A stretch of 64,000 bases of DNA from positions 62,001 to 126,000 of the forward strand of contig NZ_BCWQ01000007.1 of assembly GCF_001592285.1 (NCBI RefSeq), written 5' to 3'. Made by a program: the position numbers and the translations under genes. The notes below the pieces were generated by a model. It made no database searches. It was given only the letters and a program-made list of their open reading frames with translations, and was not told the DNA's origin. Positions 62,899 through 64,000 of the stretch are shown piece by piece. The stretch comes from Hydrogenophaga pseudoflava NBRC 102511 (GTDB lineage: Bacteria > Pseudomonadota > Gammaproteobacteria > Burkholderiales > Burkholderiaceae_C). Position 1 is the stretch's first letter. Every line of letters begins with the position of its first letter.

Positions 62899-63957
62899 TC
62901 AGCCGGCGTCCTGGAACAGCTGATCGCCCGACTGCGGCGGCGCCACGCCCAGGTGGCGGTAGGCCGCCAGCGTGGCGGTGCGCCCGCGCGGCGTGCGCTG
63001 CAGATAGCCCTGCTGGATCAGGTAAGGCTCGATCACGTCCTCGATGGTGTCGCGCTCCTCGCCGATGGACGCCGCGATGTTGTCCAGCCCGACCGGGCCT
63101 CCGTCGAAGCGGTGGATCACGGCTTCGAGCAGCTTGCGGTCCATCAGGTCGAAGCCCTGCGGGTCGACATCCAGCATGGTCAGCGCGCGTCCGGCGATGT
63201 CGGCCGTGATGCGGCCGTCGCCCTTGACGTCCGCGAAGTCGCGCACGCGGCGCAGCAGGCGGTTGGCGATGCGGGGCGTGCCGCGCGAACGGCGCGCGAT
63301 CTCGAACGAGCCGGCGGCGTCGATGGGCGCGTTCAGCAGGCCGGCGCTGCGCGTGACGATGCGCGAGAGCTCCTCGGCGGTGTAGAACTCCAGCCGCGCC
63401 ACGATGCCGAAGCGGTCGCGCAGCGGGTTGGTCAGCATGCCGGCGCGGGTGGTGGCGCCGACCAGGGTGAAGGGCTGCAGGTCCAGCTTGATGCTGCGCG
63501 CCGCCGGCCCCTCGCCGATCATGATGTCGATCTGGTAGTCCTCCAGCGCCGGGTAGAGGATTTCCTCGACGACGGGCGAGAGCCGGTGGATCTCGTCGAT
63601 GAACAGCACGTCGTTCGGTTCGAGGTTGGTCAGCAGCGCCGCCAGGTCCTTGGGCTTTTCCAGCACCGGTCCGCTGGTCTGGCGCAGGTTCACCCCGAGC
63701 TCCTGCGCAATGATGTGGCTCAGCGTGGTCTTGCCCAGCCCCGGCGGGCCGAACAGCAGCACGTGGTCCAGCGCCTCGGCGCGCTTCTTGGCCGCGCCGA
63801 TGAAGATCTCCAGCTGCTCGCGCACCTTCTGCTGGCCCACGTATTCGTCCAGCAGCTTGGGGCGCAGGGCGCGCTCGATCGCTTCTTCCTTGGGCGAAAA
63901 AGTGGTGGCGGAAACGACCCGCGGTGCGGGGGCGAAATCGTCGGTCTGGATGCTCAC
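62899..63957 (-). CDS. ruvB: Holliday junction branch migration helicase RuvB
   Basis: The ATP-driven motor that moves Holliday junctions together with RuvA. It has 352 residues. Walker A is [13 protein letters not shown] near residue 69, Walker B and sensor region are [16 protein letters not shown] near 117, the arginine-finger region is [18 protein letters not shown] near 165, and the C-terminal winged helix ends in the YLQRTPRGR pattern. The start [10 protein letters not shown] is standard. ruvA and ruvC are not in the window; about 43 bases remain upstream of it. Confidence 0.98.
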   Translation of the reverse strand: MSIQTDDFAPAPRVVSATTFSPKEEAIERALRPKLLDEYVGQQKVREQLEIFIGAAKKRAEALDHVLLFGPPGLGKTTLSHIIAQELGVNLRQTSGPVLEKPKDLAALLTNLEPNDVLFIDEIHRLSPVVEEILYPALEDYQIDIMIGEGPAARSIKLDLQPFTLVGATTRAGMLTNPLRDRFGIVARLEFYTAEELSRIVTRSAGLLNAPIDAAGSFEIARRSRGTPRIANRLLRRVRDFADVKGDGRITADIAGRALTMLDVDPQGFDLMDRKLLEAVIHRFDGGPVGLDNIAASIGEERDTIEDVIEPYLIQQGYLQRTPRGRTATLAAYRHLGVAPPQSGDQLFQDAG

Positions 63958-64000
63958 GGAGCCGACTATACAGGCCCGTTTCCGGGGCGTTGCTCAAGTC

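Overview
The window is a 64 kb piece of a high-GC betaproteobacterial chromosome, most likely order Burkholderiales, family Comamonadaceae. The assignment rests on GC-rich codon use throughout, on typical neighbourhoods of that group (SDR pteridine reductase-folB-ttcA, DUF2917 next to a GcvA-like LysR gene, a DUF6279 lipoprotein beside glmU) and on protein similarity recognised by eye. No rRNA, tRNA, CRISPR array, insertion sequence or recognisable prophage was found. Genes are tightly packed and convergent pairs often end within a few bases of each other or overlap slightly.

Layout. 0-6.2 kb: the 3' part of a VanB-like oxidoreductase, then a minus-strand, translationally coupled trio of solute-binding lipoprotein, giant multi-PAS histidine kinase and single-domain response regulator. 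6.2-11 kb: amino-sugar synthesis (glmS, glmU), with an Lrp/AsnC regulator divergent from glmS across an AT-rich gap. 11-23 kb: lipoproteins, an ion permease, a TetR gene with an unusual metallo-beta-lactamase-fold gene, DUF2917/LysR with an evident LysR box, a DMT exporter, a hydrolase, 5-formyl-THF cyclo-ligase, a soluble lytic transglycosylase and an NDUFA9-like protein. 23-25.7 kb: a FadL porin and a DUF302 lipoprotein, divergent from a CsoR-family repressor with a near-textbook operator between them. 25.7-31.2 kb: GST, PhzF, CCA-adding enzyme, a zinc-ribbon membrane protein and a TctD/TctE-type two-component pair.

31.2-38 kb is a sugar module: glucokinase, two tandem gtsA-like binding proteins, two permeases and an ATPase, all on the minus strand and convergent with the two-component pair. 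This resembles the glucose uptake locus of pseudomonads (gtsABCD with GltR/GtrS). A HexR-like 15-mer lies upstream of glk and a 32-bp palindrome lies ahead of the binding-protein genes. 38-39.8 kb holds trxC, DUF2905 and a MidA methyltransferase.

39.8-53.2 kb is the most unusual region. A 1201-residue outer-membrane barrel protein lies downstream of a 2271-residue secreted repeat protein (putative Ig, Calx-beta and DUF11-like modules). Divergent from these are three tandem tail-collar (Mdp-like) proteins with a GNAT gene, and a DUF6916 gene lies convergent. The region looks like a bacterial surface-structure locus rather than a prophage.

53.2-64 kb: pterin genes (SDR, folB), an OmpA-like barrel, ttcA, a DUF4136 lipoprotein, a soluble PAS kinase-receiver hybrid, a histidine phosphatase, a fusion of an alkylglycerol-monooxygenase-like hydroxylase with a YhhN lysoplasmalogenase domain, a SPOR protein and ruvB. 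All functions are inferred from reading the sequence; no database search was run.
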